A stretch of 34,682 bases of DNA from Pseudomonadales bacterium (GTDB lineage: Bacteria; Pseudomonadota; Gammaproteobacteria; Pseudomonadales; Pseudohongiellaceae), in NCBI GenBank assembly GCA_022822865.1, contig JAJDYJ010000096.1, forward strand, positions 1 to 34,682, read 5' to 3'. Below the pieces are notes generated by a model that did no database searches, was not told the origin of the DNA, and saw only the letters and a program-made list of their open reading frames with translations. Position 1 is the first letter of the stretch, and every line of letters begins with the position of its first letter. Both the position numbers and the translations under genes were made by a program. Positions 14,633 to 23,538 of the stretch are shown piece by piece.

Positions 14633-16315
14633 TCATCCTTCGATTCTCACGACCTGACTTTCGGTGTACCCGTAGCGGACGGCTTTCGCTTCGAGCAACT
14701 GGCCCGGCTGGAGTTCCACCGGTCCGGTATAAAGCCGCCACGGACCTTCGTCGATACGGTAACCGATCGAGGCGCCGGGTGTTGCAGAGTACAAAGCGAC
14801 GCGGCCGTCGGCAAGTTCGGCGGTCGGGGAAGAAGTCTCGGGATGCTCCAGTCCCGGCCACATGCGCTCTACCATCGCCACTTCGCCGTCCGCCGACCAA
14901 TCGGGCGTACGCGCATTGAATCGGGCCATCGCCGCGCGCATCAGCGCGAGTTGCTCCGCATAATCCGCATCGCCGGCGAGATTTTCGAGTTCGAACGGGT
15001 CCGCCCGGAGATCGTACAACTCTTCTTGCGGCCGGTTCCGGCTGAAATATTGCGCGATATGCGGCGGCAGTTCGCCCGCCGCCTCCAGCCGCCAGAGTTC
15101 CTGCATCGAGCGCAGCATGTCGCGATAGGCGAGATGTCTGAAAAAGGGCTGATCGTTCCGGTAGTTGCGAATGTATTTCCAGCGATGATCCCGCACCGCG
15201 CGCAGGTAATCGGGAACTTCGTCATGCCGGTCCGCGGCGGCGTGGATATAGCCTCGTTCGGGGCCCGCATGATCGCCGAGAAAGATCCGGCCGTTCATCC
15301 ATGCGGGAACCTCGACGCCGGCGAGATCGAGCACGGTCGGCGCGATGTCGACGAAGCTCACGAGTTCGCCGTTGCGCGTTCCCGCGCCGCGGCCGTCGGG
15401 CCAGCGCACCATGAAGGGTACATGCAGCCCGCTGTCATAGAGCGAGCGCTTGGCGCGCGGCAGGCCGTCGCCGTGATCGGCGGTGACGATGACGATGGTG
15501 CTGCCGGCCAGCCCGTCTTCCTCGAGTTCGGCGAGCAGGCGGGCCAGAGTCTGCTCGGTATGGAAAATGTTGTCGAGCATTTGCGCGTATTCGGCGCGCA
15601 CCGGTTCGGTGTCGGGCAGGAAGGGCGGCAATTCGAGCGCGGCGGGATCGTGAACCGGCTCGCGGCCGGCGCGTTCCCGCCGCAAATTCTCCAGCGTCGC
15701 GGGTGTGATCGGATGACTGTCGGGGTCGAGGTCAAGCGGGAAATTCCGGCTTTCGTGGGTTTGCACGAGATTGACCATGGCGAAGAATGACTGATCGTTT
15801 CCCCGCCCGCGCCAGGGATGGTCAGCGTTCGTCTCGTCCCAGATCGTGAACGGTCCGCCTGAAATGTTCAGGTCGAGTTGATAGTCGGTCTTGCCGTTGT
15901 TGCTGGTGTAATAGCCCGCCGCGCGCAGCAATTCGGGATAGGCCTTCACATGTGGAGGCGGCACCGCCGTGTAGGGAAGCCGCGAGCCGTCGGGAAGCGT
16001 CACGCCTTGTTGCGCGCGCATCTGCTGGGCGCCGATCGATTGCTGATGCACGCCCGTGGCCAGCGCCGCCCGGCTCGGACTGCATACTCCAGCCGTAGTA
16101 AAGACCTTCTCGTAAAGCACTGATTGTGCGGCAAAATCATCGAGCACCGGCGTGCGAGCCTGTACGTCTCCGTAGGCGCCGATGTGCGGACTCATGTCCT
16201 CGAACACGACGAGCAGGAAATTGGGCCGGCTTTCGGTGGAACTGGAAATGCCGGGCTTGACGGCGAACGCCAGCGCCAGCAAAAGCGCGCAGAATTTGCA
16301 GATTTTCCCGGGCAT
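14633..16315 (-). CDS. Exported sulfatase, N-sulfoglucosamine sulfohydrolase-like, with C-terminal domain
   Basis: The 560-residue product has a signal peptide (about 1-25), [19 protein letters not shown] with the metal ligands (E39-D40), the formylglycine motif C78-S-P-S-R, then [13 protein letters not shown], a pattern closest to heparan N-sulfatase (SGSH)-type enzymes. [19 protein letters not shown] near 280-300 provides later ligands. After the sulfatase domain (to about 490), roughly 60 C-terminal residues ([15 protein letters not shown]... onward) look like the immunoglobulin-like domain seen at the ends of hexosaminidases and some sulfatases. Start at ATG 16315, with AGAGG upstream. 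It is first in the leftward sulfatase cluster and divergent from the sugar-catabolic genes. Confidence 0.92.
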   Translation of the reverse strand: MPGKICKFCALLLALAFAVKPGISSSTESRPNFLLVVFEDMSPHIGAYGDVQARTPVLDDFAAQSVLYEKVFTTAGVCSPSRAALATGVHQQSIGAQQMRAQQGVTLPDGSRLPYTAVPPPHVKAYPELLRAAGYYTSNNGKTDYQLDLNISGGPFTIWDETNADHPWRGRGNDQSFFAMVNLVQTHESRNFPLDLDPDSHPITPATLENLRRERAGREPVHDPAALELPPFLPDTEPVRAEYAQMLDNIFHTEQTLARLLAELEEDGLAGSTIVIVTADHGDGLPRAKRSLYDSGLHVPFMVRWPDGRGAGTRNGELVSFVDIAPTVLDLAGVEVPAWMNGRIFLGDHAGPERGYIHAAADRHDEVPDYLRAVRDHRWKYIRNYRNDQPFFRHLAYRDMLRSMQELWRLEAAGELPPHIAQYFSRNRPQEELYDLRADPFELENLAGDADYAEQLALMRAAMARFNARTPDWSADGEVAMVERMWPGLEHPETSSPTAELADGRVALYSATPGASIGYRIDEGPWRLYTGPVELQPGQLLEAKAVRYGYTESQVVRIEG

Positions 16316-16380
16316 TGCCTCTTCCGCCCCGACTAGTCCATTATTCGTCAGCATTGTCACAGATGCGAAGGGTATCAGGA
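16316..16380. promoter_or_regulatory. Divergent promoter region of the sulfatase and sugar operons
   Basis: Only 65 bases separate the sulfatase start (16315, leftward) from the isomerase start (16381, rightward), so both promoters must lie within or overlap the coding ends. I see no convincing -35/-10 pair. The arrangement suggests shared control of the two halves of the locus; no regulator gene lies beside it. Confidence 0.4.
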
Positions 16381-17628
16381 ATGAGCAGACCGGCGGGCGA
16401 GTTTGAACCCAGACCCATGAAAATCAGCGTGCTTACGGCGGCGCTGCAAGAGCTGACGCCGCGCGAGCAGCGCGATGCGGACCCGGATCTGGCGGTCGAG
16501 GAATGGCTGGCGTTCTCGCGCGACATCGGCTCGCCCTATATCCAGTTGTCGGCGGCCCTGCATCCGAGCGTCAGCGACGTGCCGGCCGAGGCGATGCTGG
16601 ATCCGGTTGCGAACACGCTCGACCTGCGCGAACCGTTCAACGGGAAGCGCGCCGAACGCGTCAAGGCCGCGATGAAGGATACGGGCGTCGGGCTATCGGA
16701 CCTCGCCTATTTCGACAACATGCTCGTTGCCGACGATGCGGCGCGCCGCGCCAAGCACGAATTCATGTTGCGCGTTTTCGACGCGGCGGTGCTGCTTGAA
16801 ACGGACGCGGTGTGCGGCTTCGTCGGGCGCAATTACGATCTCGAAATGGATCCCAACCTCGAGATGTTCGAGCGGGAATTCATACCGCTGCTGAAAGAGG
16901 CGAAGGCCCGGGGGCTGACGTTTCGTGTGGAGCAGTGCCCCATGCCCGGCTGGACGCCGCTCGATCGCTGGCATAACAACATCGCCTATGCGCCGGGGCC
17001 CTGGATCGCCTTGCATCGCATTTGCGAAAGGCACGGCGTCGGCGACCAGTTCCGGGTTCACTACGATCCCTCGCATTCGGTCCTGATGGGCCAGGACACC
17101 CGCTCGATGTTCCAGTACCTCAAGGACGAGGGCTATGGCTTCCTGATCGACGGTTTCCACGTCAAGGGGCAGGTCGTGGATTCGAAAGGTATATCGGCCT
17201 GGGGCTACGGCGGCCAGGCCATGGAACGCGGCGACTGGATCGGCAGCGCGCCGTCCGGCAATCCCGCCGATCAGGTGCACGCCTGGAAGAAGCAGGTCGC
17301 CATCTGCGAGCACGAACTGCCGGGCACGGCGAGACACGACCCCCTGGCCTACCTGCAAAACCGCACCGTCGACTGGCTCGATCACCAGCTTGCGGCGCGT
17401 GAACTGCTCGACATCGACCCGGCCGAGATCTACCTCGTCGTCGAGCACGAATACCCGCCGGCGCGCATCCAGGACAAGGACAAGCTGGCGCCGATCCTGG
17501 AAGGGTCGGTCGCGTTTACCAGGGCCATCGACGAAGCGGCGGCGGCGATGTATGCGCTGCAGCACGAGGTGATGGCCGCGCAGGGAATTCCCGTGCAAGG
17601 CGTGGGGCGGGAGGCCTACAGATCATGA
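16381..17628 (+). CDS. Sugar phosphate isomerase/epimerase family protein (TIM barrel)
   Basis: Cytoplasmic xylose-isomerase-like TIM-barrel protein that would interconvert a sugar or sugar acid. Family features include the opening [13 protein letters not shown] (from residue 13), [12 protein letters not shown] near 140, the [21 protein letters not shown] strand and helix near 170-190, NIAYAPGPW, then [15 protein letters not shown] (Asp and His metal ligands) and [10 protein letters not shown] late Glu ligand is in [10 protein letters not shown] chose ATG 16381 because GAAGGG lies 8 bases upstream; ATG 16417 (MKISV...) fits the family better but lacks a visible Shine-Dalgarno. The end overlaps the next gene as ATGA. 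At 415 residues it is longer than the usual 260-300 of the family. Confidence 0.85.
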   Translation: MSRPAGEFEPRPMKISVLTAALQELTPREQRDADPDLAVEEWLAFSRDIGSPYIQLSAALHPSVSDVPAEAMLDPVANTLDLREPFNGKRAERVKAAMKDTGVGLSDLAYFDNMLVADDAARRAKHEFMLRVFDAAVLLETDAVCGFVGRNYDLEMDPNLEMFEREFIPLLKEAKARGLTFRVEQCPMPGWTPLDRWHNNIAYAPGPWIALHRICERHGVGDQFRVHYDPSHSVLMGQDTRSMFQYLKDEGYGFLIDGFHVKGQVVDSKGISAWGYGGQAMERGDWIGSAPSGNPADQVHAWKKQVAICEHELPGTARHDPLAYLQNRTVDWLDHQLAARELLDIDPAEIYLVVEHEYPPARIQDKDKLAPILEGSVAFTRAIDEAAAAMYALQHEVMAAQGIPVQGVGREAYRS

Positions 17629-18752
17629 GAAAACTCAGGGCGGGGATTGTCGGCGGCGGCCAGGGCGCCTTCATCGGCGCCGTCCATCGAATCGCCGCGG
17701 AACTCGACAACGAGGCGCGGGTAGTCGCCGGCGCCATGTCTTCCGATCCCGAAAAGGCGAAGGCGAGCGCCGCGGCCTGGCATCTCGAGCGGTCCTACGA
17801 TTGCTACGAGACGATGGCCGCCGAAGAAGCGGCGATCGAGGGCGGCATCGACTACGTCATAATCGCAACGCCGAACAATCTTCATCTTCCGGTCGCGAGG
17901 GCGTTTCTCGAAGCCGGCATCCACGTCGTCTGCGACAAGCCGCTGGCGTCGACCCTCGACGATGCGCGGGAACTGGGGAAAATCGTGGCGAGCAGCGGCA
18001 AGCTATTCGCCCTGACGCATACCTACAGCGGCTATCCGATGGTCCGCGAGGCCCGCGATTTCGTCGCGAGCGGCCGGCTGGGCGATCTGCGCAAGGTCCA
18101 GGTCGAATACAACCAGGACTGGCTCATGGAACCGCTGGAACGCGAGGGGAACAAGCAGGCCGAATGGCGCACGGATCCCGCGCGCTCCGGCGTCAGTTGC
18201 TGCGTGGGCGACATCGGCACCCACGCGAAGCATCTGGTTGAGTTCGTAACGGGCCGGAAGGTGCAATCGGTCTGCGCGGAACTGACGAGCTTCGTCGAAG
18301 GCCGGCGGCTCGACGACGACGCGAGCATGCTATTGCGGCTCGAAGGCGGCGCCCGGGGCACGCTCGTATGCTCGCAGATCGCCTGCGGCGAGGAGAACGC
18401 CCTCAATATCCGCCTTTACGGCACGAAGGCGGGACTGGAGTGGCGCCAGATGAAACCGAATACGCTGAAAGTGAAGCCGGCCGGCAAGAGCTGGGAGAGA
18501 TTCCGGTCCGGCGGCGGTTACCTGGGCGAAGCGGCCGCGCGAGCGACAAGGACGCCCGCCGGCCACCCCGAGGGTTATCTCGAAGCGTTTGCGAACATCT
18601 ACCGCGATTTCATGGCCGATGTGCGGCGCGCGGCGGCGGGCGAACCGGCGTTATGCAATTATCCCGGGATCGAGGACGGAATCCGCGGCATGCGCTTCGT
18701 GGAGGCGGCCGTGGCGAGTTCCGGCAACGGAACGATCTGGGTTGAGGTGTAG
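17625..18752 (+). CDS. Gfo/Idh/MocA family oxidoreductase
   Basis: NAD(P)-dependent sugar or inositol dehydrogenase, cytoplasmic, 375 residues. The Rossmann motif [16 protein letters not shown] lies at residues 7-22, [10 protein letters not shown] near 85 contacts the nicotinamide, and the conserved HVVCDKPLA (the family's E/D-K-P with catalytic Lys) is near 104. The C-terminal alpha/beta domain includes [20 protein letters not shown] near 188-207, with the conserved G-x(3)-D-x-G-x-H pattern. It overlaps the isomerase gene by 4 bases, so the pair probably acts on the same substrate. The sugar cannot be named from sequence. Confidence 0.92.
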   Translation: MRKLRAGIVGGGQGAFIGAVHRIAAELDNEARVVAGAMSSDPEKAKASAAAWHLERSYDCYETMAAEEAAIEGGIDYVIIATPNNLHLPVARAFLEAGIHVVCDKPLASTLDDARELGKIVASSGKLFALTHTYSGYPMVREARDFVASGRLGDLRKVQVEYNQDWLMEPLEREGNKQAEWRTDPARSGVSCCVGDIGTHAKHLVEFVTGRKVQSVCAELTSFVEGRRLDDDASMLLRLEGGARGTLVCSQIACGEENALNIRLYGTKAGLEWRQMKPNTLKVKPAGKSWERFRSGGGYLGEAAARATRTPAGHPEGYLEAFANIYRDFMADVRRAAAGEPALCNYPGIEDGIRGMRFVEAAVASSGNGTIWVEV

Positions 18753-18754
18753 AA

Positions 18755-19522
18755 ATGAAATTGCGGATTTCGATGTTGCTCATTGTCGCCGTTATCGCAT
18801 TGCCGGCGTTCGGGGCGGAGAATTCCGGGCGGGTGCTTTTTACCTATGGCGGCTGGGAAGGTCACGAGCCGGAGGCCTACCGGGACTTGCTGGTGCCCTG
18901 GCTGCGGAGCGAAGGATTCGAGGTGATCGTCTCGGATTCCCTGGAGCCATACGCGGACGGCGAGTTCATGAGCGGCATCGATCTGGTCGTGCAGATCTGG
19001 ACCATGGGGACGATTACCGGGGACCAGCTCAACGGTCTGCTCACGGCGGTGGAAAACGGCACGGGAATCGCCGGCTGGCACGGCGGACTCGGCGATTCGT
19101 TCCGGCTGGCGCAGCGCTACGAGTACATGATCGGCGGTCAATGGGTGGAACATCCCGGCAACGACGGCATTCCCTACCGGGTCAACATCACCGATCACGA
19201 AGACCCGATCACACGCGGACTGGACGATTTCGACGTCGTATCGGAGCAGTATTACATGCACGTCGATCCGAACAACAAGGTTCTCGCGACGACGACATTC
19301 AACGGCGACCATGACTATTGGGTCAGGGACGCGGTCATACCCGTGGTCTGGAAACGGATATACGGCGAGGGCCGCGTCTTCTACACCTCGCTGGGCCACA
19401 AACCCCATGTATACGAGATTCCCGAGGCCCTGACGATCCTGCGGCGCGGCATATTGTGGGCCAGCCGCAGCAGGCGCGAAGAGACGCCGAATCTCATTTC
19501 ACCGCTTTATCCATCGCGCTAG
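18755..19522 (+). CDS. Exported ThuA-like domain protein
   Basis: The 255-residue protein has a signal peptide (about 1-21, cut after AFG or AEN) and one ThuA-like glutamine-amidotransferase-type fold: RVLFTYGGWEGHEPEAY at the start, the DLVVQIWTMG strand near 75, GIAGWHGGLGDSFR near 105-120, NITDHEDPITRGLDDF near 150, and YGEGRVFYTSLGH near 205-220. ThuA proteins are linked to trehalose and 3-keto-sugar use, often beside Gfo/Idh/MocA genes, as here. The Shine-Dalgarno GAGGTG overlaps the end of the upstream gene; the start is 2 bases after that stop. Biochemical activity is uncertain for the family. Confidence 0.88.
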   Translation: MKLRISMLLIVAVIALPAFGAENSGRVLFTYGGWEGHEPEAYRDLLVPWLRSEGFEVIVSDSLEPYADGEFMSGIDLVVQIWTMGTITGDQLNGLLTAVENGTGIAGWHGGLGDSFRLAQRYEYMIGGQWVEHPGNDGIPYRVNITDHEDPITRGLDDFDVVSEQYYMHVDPNNKVLATTTFNGDHDYWVRDAVIPVVWKRIYGEGRVFYTSLGHKPHVYEIPEALTILRRGILWASRSRREETPNLISPLYPSR

Positions 19523-19543
19523 CCGCGGTCCGGGAGTCAAGCT

Positions 19544-20791
19544 ATGCAAAGTGCCATTAGTACGCGCCTGAGCGCGATGATGTTTCTTCAGTTCTTCATC
19601 TGGGGCGCGTGGTATGTGACGATCGGAAACTACATGGCGGCCCAGGGTATGGCGGACCTCACGCATTGGCCGTATACGGTCAATCCTGTTGCCGCGATCA
19701 TCGCGCCGTTTTTCCTGGGCCTGGTCGCCGACCGGTTTTTCGCCACGGAGCGGGTTCTCGGCGCGCTGCATATCATCGGTGGGTTGATCATGCTGACGGT
19801 GCCCCAGGCAACGGGGTCGCCCTTGCTGTTCATACTGCTGCTCCTGCTCTACAACATCTGCTATATGCCGACGCTGGGGCTGGCAAACTCGCTCGCCTTT
19901 CACAATATCGAGAACCAGGAAAAGCAGTTTCCGCTCATTCGCGTGTTCGGCACGATCGGCTGGATCGTCGCCGGGCTGTTCATCGGTTTCGTCCTCGGCC
20001 AGTTCTCGGGCGACGAATTGCCGGATCGCACCCCGCTGCCGCTGTACACGACGGCGATCGCGAGTCTGATTCTCGGCGCCTACAGTTTCACGCTGCCGCA
20101 TACGCCGCCTCCCGCCGCCGGCGAGAAAGTGTCCCTGAAAAGCATCGTCGGCATCGACGCGTTCCGGCAACTGGGCAGCCGCGCGTTCTATATCTTCATC
20201 GCCTGCTCGATTCTGATCTGCATTCCCCTGGCCGCGTATTACAATTTCGCGCCGATCTTCGTCGCCAACGCGGTATACGATCAGAACGTGAGCAACGCGG
20301 TCGTCGGCCTGCTGCCCAACCCGTCGTCGCTGATGACGCTCGGCCAGATGTCCGAGGCGGCGTTCATGTTGCTGATGCCGCTGCTGTTCGCGCGCTTCGG
20401 CGTGAAATGGATGCTGGCCATCGGCATGGCGGCATGGATCCTGCGTTACCTGCTGTTCGCGCTCGGCGCGCCGGACGCCGTCTTCTGGATGGTGGTCACC
20501 GGCATACTGCTGCATGGCATCTGTTACGACTTCTTTTTCGTCACCGGGCAAATCTACGTCGACAAGAAATCGACGCCGGCCGTGCGCGGCCAAGCCCAGG
20601 GATTTCTCGTCCTGGTGACCTACGGGATCGGGATGTTCATCGGCGCGCAGATAGCCGGAGCGCTATTCAACGCGTTCCTGGGAGACGAAACTGTATTGAC
20701 GCTGGCGCGCTGGCAGGATTTCTGGCTGCTGCCGGCCGGTTTCGCCCTGATCGTGTTCCTGCTGTTCGTATTCACGTTTCGCGAGGAGTGA
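19544..20791 (+). CDS. MFS transporter, nucleoside:H+ symporter family
   Basis: Inner-membrane secondary transporter with about 12 hydrophobic helices in 415 residues. The opening RLSAMMFLQFFIWGAWYVT and the FFLGLVADRFFATERVLG loop after helix 2 match the NupG/XapB nucleoside-symporter branch. RVFGTIGWIVAGLFIG (about 129-144) and the TGQIYVDKKSTPAVRGQAQG segment (about 333-352) are also typical. Branch members outside enterics are often found with sugar-catabolic genes, and here it probably imports the product handled by the isomerase and dehydrogenase rather than a nucleoside. GGGAG lies 8 bases before the ATG. Confidence 0.88.
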   Translation: MQSAISTRLSAMMFLQFFIWGAWYVTIGNYMAAQGMADLTHWPYTVNPVAAIIAPFFLGLVADRFFATERVLGALHIIGGLIMLTVPQATGSPLLFILLLLLYNICYMPTLGLANSLAFHNIENQEKQFPLIRVFGTIGWIVAGLFIGFVLGQFSGDELPDRTPLPLYTTAIASLILGAYSFTLPHTPPPAAGEKVSLKSIVGIDAFRQLGSRAFYIFIACSILICIPLAAYYNFAPIFVANAVYDQNVSNAVVGLLPNPSSLMTLGQMSEAAFMLLMPLLFARFGVKWMLAIGMAAWILRYLLFALGAPDAVFWMVVTGILLHGICYDFFFVTGQIYVDKKSTPAVRGQAQGFLVLVTYGIGMFIGAQIAGALFNAFLGDETVLTLARWQDFWLLPAGFALIVFLLFVFTFREE

Positions 20792-20805
20792 AAGAGGTGA
20801 CACTC

Positions 20806-22185
20806 ATGTCGTACGCAATTTTTTCTATACGCATCACGCTGCTGGGATTGGCCGCGGGCCTGCTGTTGAGTTCCGGTTCCTTGCTTGCGCAGGACGCCGT
20901 GCTGATCAGCAGCGCGCGGCTTGTCATCGGCGACGGGTCGGTCATCGAGAACGGGTCGCTGCTGTTTGAAGACGGCGCGATTGCGGTGGTGGGGGATGGC
21001 GCGATCGATGCGCCTGACCGTGCGCGCGTGATCGACGGCAACGGCAGAACCGTGATCCCGGCCCTGATCGACGGTCACACGCATCTCGGCTACCAGGGAA
21101 CCCACGACTGGGGCGCCCACAATTACACGCCCGAAACTCTGCGCGACAACCTCGAGCAATATGCCTGGTACGGCTTCGCCGCCGCCTTCTCGGCGGGTTC
21201 GGATCCCGATGAAATGGCGCTGGAATTCCAGCGTACGCAAGGCGAGCGATATCCGGACGCCGCGCGGCTGTTGTTCGGCGCGGGCATGGCGCCCGAAGGG
21301 CAGGGGCCCAACGACACTTTTCTGGTGGAAGTCGTCGAGGTCGAGGACCGCACCGGGCAGACCGTCCTGCGTGGGCTGACGAGTCCGGAACAGGCCATGA
21401 TGCGGGCGCGCGAAGTCGCGGACAGGGGTATTCCCTTCATCAAGATATGGGTCGACGACCGCGGCGGCAGCCAGGCGAAGCTGGCGCCGGAGGTGTACCG
21501 GTCCCTGATGGCTGAAAGCGAAAGACTGGGCGTGAAGGTATTCGCTCATCATCAATTCCCCGAAGACATGCCGGACTTGCTGGAAGCCGGCGCGGCCGGT
21601 TTTCTGCATGGCAGGTTTGGCGACGCGTTTACCGACGAGATTGCACGACAGACCGCGGCGGCGGGAGCCTTCGTCATCCCCAATCTGGGCCTCGGGGAAT
21701 TGCGGCGCGAGGCCATCGGCGACGACCCGTTTCTGCGAGCGGTGATGCCGGCCGAGTCGGCGAATGCGCTCTCCGGCCCGGACAGCGGACGGCAGGCAAG
21801 CGTCACGCGTAACACCGGCCGGGAAGCGAGTCTGAGCGCAAGTCTTTCGCGGCTGCTCGACGCCGGCGTTGACATCGTGCTCGGCACCGACGCCGGCCCC
21901 TTGCCCGGGCATCCCTTCGGTTATAGCGGGCATCGGGAACTCGAGATCTATATCAGACTCGGCATGACGCCGATGCAGGCGCTGGTCGCCGCCACGAGCG
22001 CCGCTGCGCGGCATCTCGATCTCGACGATCTCGGCCTGCTGGCGCCCGGTCACAGCGCGAGCCTGGTCATCCTCTCGGCAAACCCGCTGGACGACATCAG
22101 CAATACGCGCAGCATCGAGCGGGTGTTTCTCGCAGGACGCGAGATCGACCGGGAGGCGATAGCCGGCCGCTTGAGGGAATTGTAG
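20806..22185 (+). CDS. Exported amidohydrolase family metal-dependent hydrolase
   Basis: The 459-residue product has a signal peptide (cut after LLAQ, about residue 29), a small beta sandwich, then the TIM barrel. Metal ligands are visible: H91 and H93 (DGHTHLG), K213 as the likely carboxylated Lys (PFIKIWVD), H248/H249 (VFAHHQFP), H268 (FLHGRFGD) and the Asp of VLGTDAGPLPGH near 362. This is the imidazolonepropionase/prolidase-like branch that cleaves C-N bonds. ATG 20806 follows GAGGTGA by 5 bases; the frame stays open far upstream but overlaps the transporter. It is the last gene of the rightward operon, ending just before a palindromic repeat. Confidence 0.9.
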   Translation: MSYAIFSIRITLLGLAAGLLLSSGSLLAQDAVLISSARLVIGDGSVIENGSLLFEDGAIAVVGDGAIDAPDRARVIDGNGRTVIPALIDGHTHLGYQGTHDWGAHNYTPETLRDNLEQYAWYGFAAAFSAGSDPDEMALEFQRTQGERYPDAARLLFGAGMAPEGQGPNDTFLVEVVEVEDRTGQTVLRGLTSPEQAMMRAREVADRGIPFIKIWVDDRGGSQAKLAPEVYRSLMAESERLGVKVFAHHQFPEDMPDLLEAGAAGFLHGRFGDAFTDEIARQTAAAGAFVIPNLGLGELRREAIGDDPFLRAVMPAESANALSGPDSGRQASVTRNTGREASLSASLSRLLDAGVDIVLGTDAGPLPGHPFGYSGHRELEIYIRLGMTPMQALVAATSAAARHLDLDDLGLLAPGHSASLVILSANPLDDISNTRSIERVFLAGREIDREAIAGRLREL

Positions 22186-22202
22186 TAACGATCTGTCTTC
22201 CC

Positions 22203-22279
22203 GTCATTCTGCGCGTAGCGAAGCGTAGTCGCAGAATCTCCCTGTTGCGCCGAGATTCTGCGACTGCGCGCAGAATGAC
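22203..22279. repeat. Palindromic repeat, copy 2
   Basis: The right arm 22252-22279 is identical to that of the copy at 14531-14604. The left arm 22203-22240 carries a 10-base insertion (TAGCGAAGCG, making a short GCGTAG duplication) and otherwise pairs with one G-T wobble. It sits between the convergent ends of the amidohydrolase and Eis-like genes and may act as a bidirectional terminator. Confidence 0.72.
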
Positions 22280-22289
22280 GAATTTGCAG

Positions 22290-23528
22290 TCAGAACTCGC
22301 AGCCGGTTCTCGGGATCGGCATACGCAAAGTCGTTTCAAGGTCGCCGAGCAATTGGCTTGACGCTTCGATTTGCCCGGCGGCGGCGATAGCACTCGCCTC
22401 AGCGCAGCCGAGCCACAGCCGGGTGAAGCCGCCGACGCCGGCGTGGAGACTCGGCAGGCCTTGACGGCTGCCGGGTTCGGCGCTGCTTGTAGCGCCAAGT
22501 TGCACGACATAGTCGCCGCCAGCGCCTTTCCAACCGCCTTTTGACGGCAGGAATTTCCCGATCGGATCGTCGAGATGCAGGTTGAATGCGAGTGAGGCGC
22601 CGGATTGTGACAGCGATGTGCGTTGCAGGCACCCGGCCAGATCGTTGATGCGCGCCTGCCACCAGGCTTCGGCTTCGGCGCCCTTGCGCCAATCGCCTTC
22701 CTTCGGGGAATTGCTTTCCCGCAACGGGCAGGCGATGAAATCCTGCAACTGCAGGCCGGCGGGTTCGATCATTTGCAGCAGGTGCGCCTGGTCGCCGAGG
22801 CCTTTCAGCAGGGCGAGCAGTTCCTGCAACTGTTCCGGTTCGCGCCAGGCAATGGCGATCAGCACGAAGGGGCCGTTTTCGTCCTTCATTTCCCCCCAGA
22901 TGAAGTGGGTCAGTTCGCCTTCGGCGTCGCGATATCCGAGCCCAAGGGGGTGCTCGATCCAGCCCATGTCGGCGCTGACGTGGGCGGAATTGAGAATCCG
23001 GACGCCGCCGTGCCGCAAGGAACGCTTGCTCATGGCGAGAAAAACGTCTTCGCTGTCCCCGGCAGTGATTCGATCCGGAATTCCAGCCCTGGAATCGACA
23101 TTCAGCCTGGAGGGATCGAAGCTCCAGCGCAACTCAGAGGGCCCGTTGCCGAAGCCGAGACGGCTGTAAAAGCCTTGCTCGAACATGCCCAGCGCCGAGA
23201 CCATCATTCCCGCCTCGGCGTCCTGTTGTACCAGTTCCGCCGTGGCGCGCGAAGCGAAACCGGCGCGGCGGCCGCGCGGGCTCGTAGTCACGGCGGCAAC
23301 GATGCCGAGAGGGATGTCCTCGTTCAGATAGCGGATCGACGCGGGGCTGGAAATCGTGACGCATTCCGCCGCGCCGTCGAGTTCGCCCACCAGCGCGCGG
23401 GAGTTGTCGAGCATGCCGCGCAGATGGGACGCGTCGTCCTTGTCGCCGCGGTCGATCCAGCGGGTTTCCTCCCAGATGCGGATTACCGCCTTCTCGTCGC
23501 GTTTCGCCTCGTAAGGCCGAATGGTCAT
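22290..23528 (-). CDS. Eis-like GNAT N-acetyltransferase
   Basis: Cytoplasmic acetyl-CoA-dependent transferase, 412 residues, with the three-part Eis layout: an N-terminal GNAT domain (about 1-140) with the acetyl-CoA loop VTTSPRGRRAGFASRAT near 81-97, a second GNAT-like domain (about 150-290) and a C-terminal SCP2-like domain (about 300-412). GMFEQGFYSRLGFG near 118-131 is also typical. Actinobacterial Eis enzymes acetylate amines on aminoglycosides or peptides; the substrate here is unknown and resistance should not be assumed. AGGA lies 9 bases before the ATG. It starts 10 bases after the acyltransferase gene and closes the quinoprotein operon. Confidence 0.85.
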   Translation of the reverse strand: MTIRPYEAKRDEKAVIRIWEETRWIDRGDKDDASHLRGMLDNSRALVGELDGAAECVTISSPASIRYLNEDIPLGIVAAVTTSPRGRRAGFASRATAELVQQDAEAGMMVSALGMFEQGFYSRLGFGNGPSELRWSFDPSRLNVDSRAGIPDRITAGDSEDVFLAMSKRSLRHGGVRILNSAHVSADMGWIEHPLGLGYRDAEGELTHFIWGEMKDENGPFVLIAIAWREPEQLQELLALLKGLGDQAHLLQMIEPAGLQLQDFIACPLRESNSPKEGDWRKGAEAEAWWQARINDLAGCLQRTSLSQSGASLAFNLHLDDPIGKFLPSKGGWKGAGGDYVVQLGATSSAEPGSRQGLPSLHAGVGGFTRLWLGCAEASAIAAAGQIEASSQLLGDLETTLRMPIPRTGCEF

Positions 23529-23538
23529 CGAAATTTTC

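Noticed and set aside
19609-20805. N-terminal extension of the amidohydrolase frame
   Set aside because: It runs inside the transporter gene in another frame and reads as Arg/His-rich nonsense; the signal peptide begins at 20806.
22290-23528. Aminoglycoside-resistance gene
   Set aside because: Eis-like architecture does not by itself indicate drug modification; many members act on other amines.
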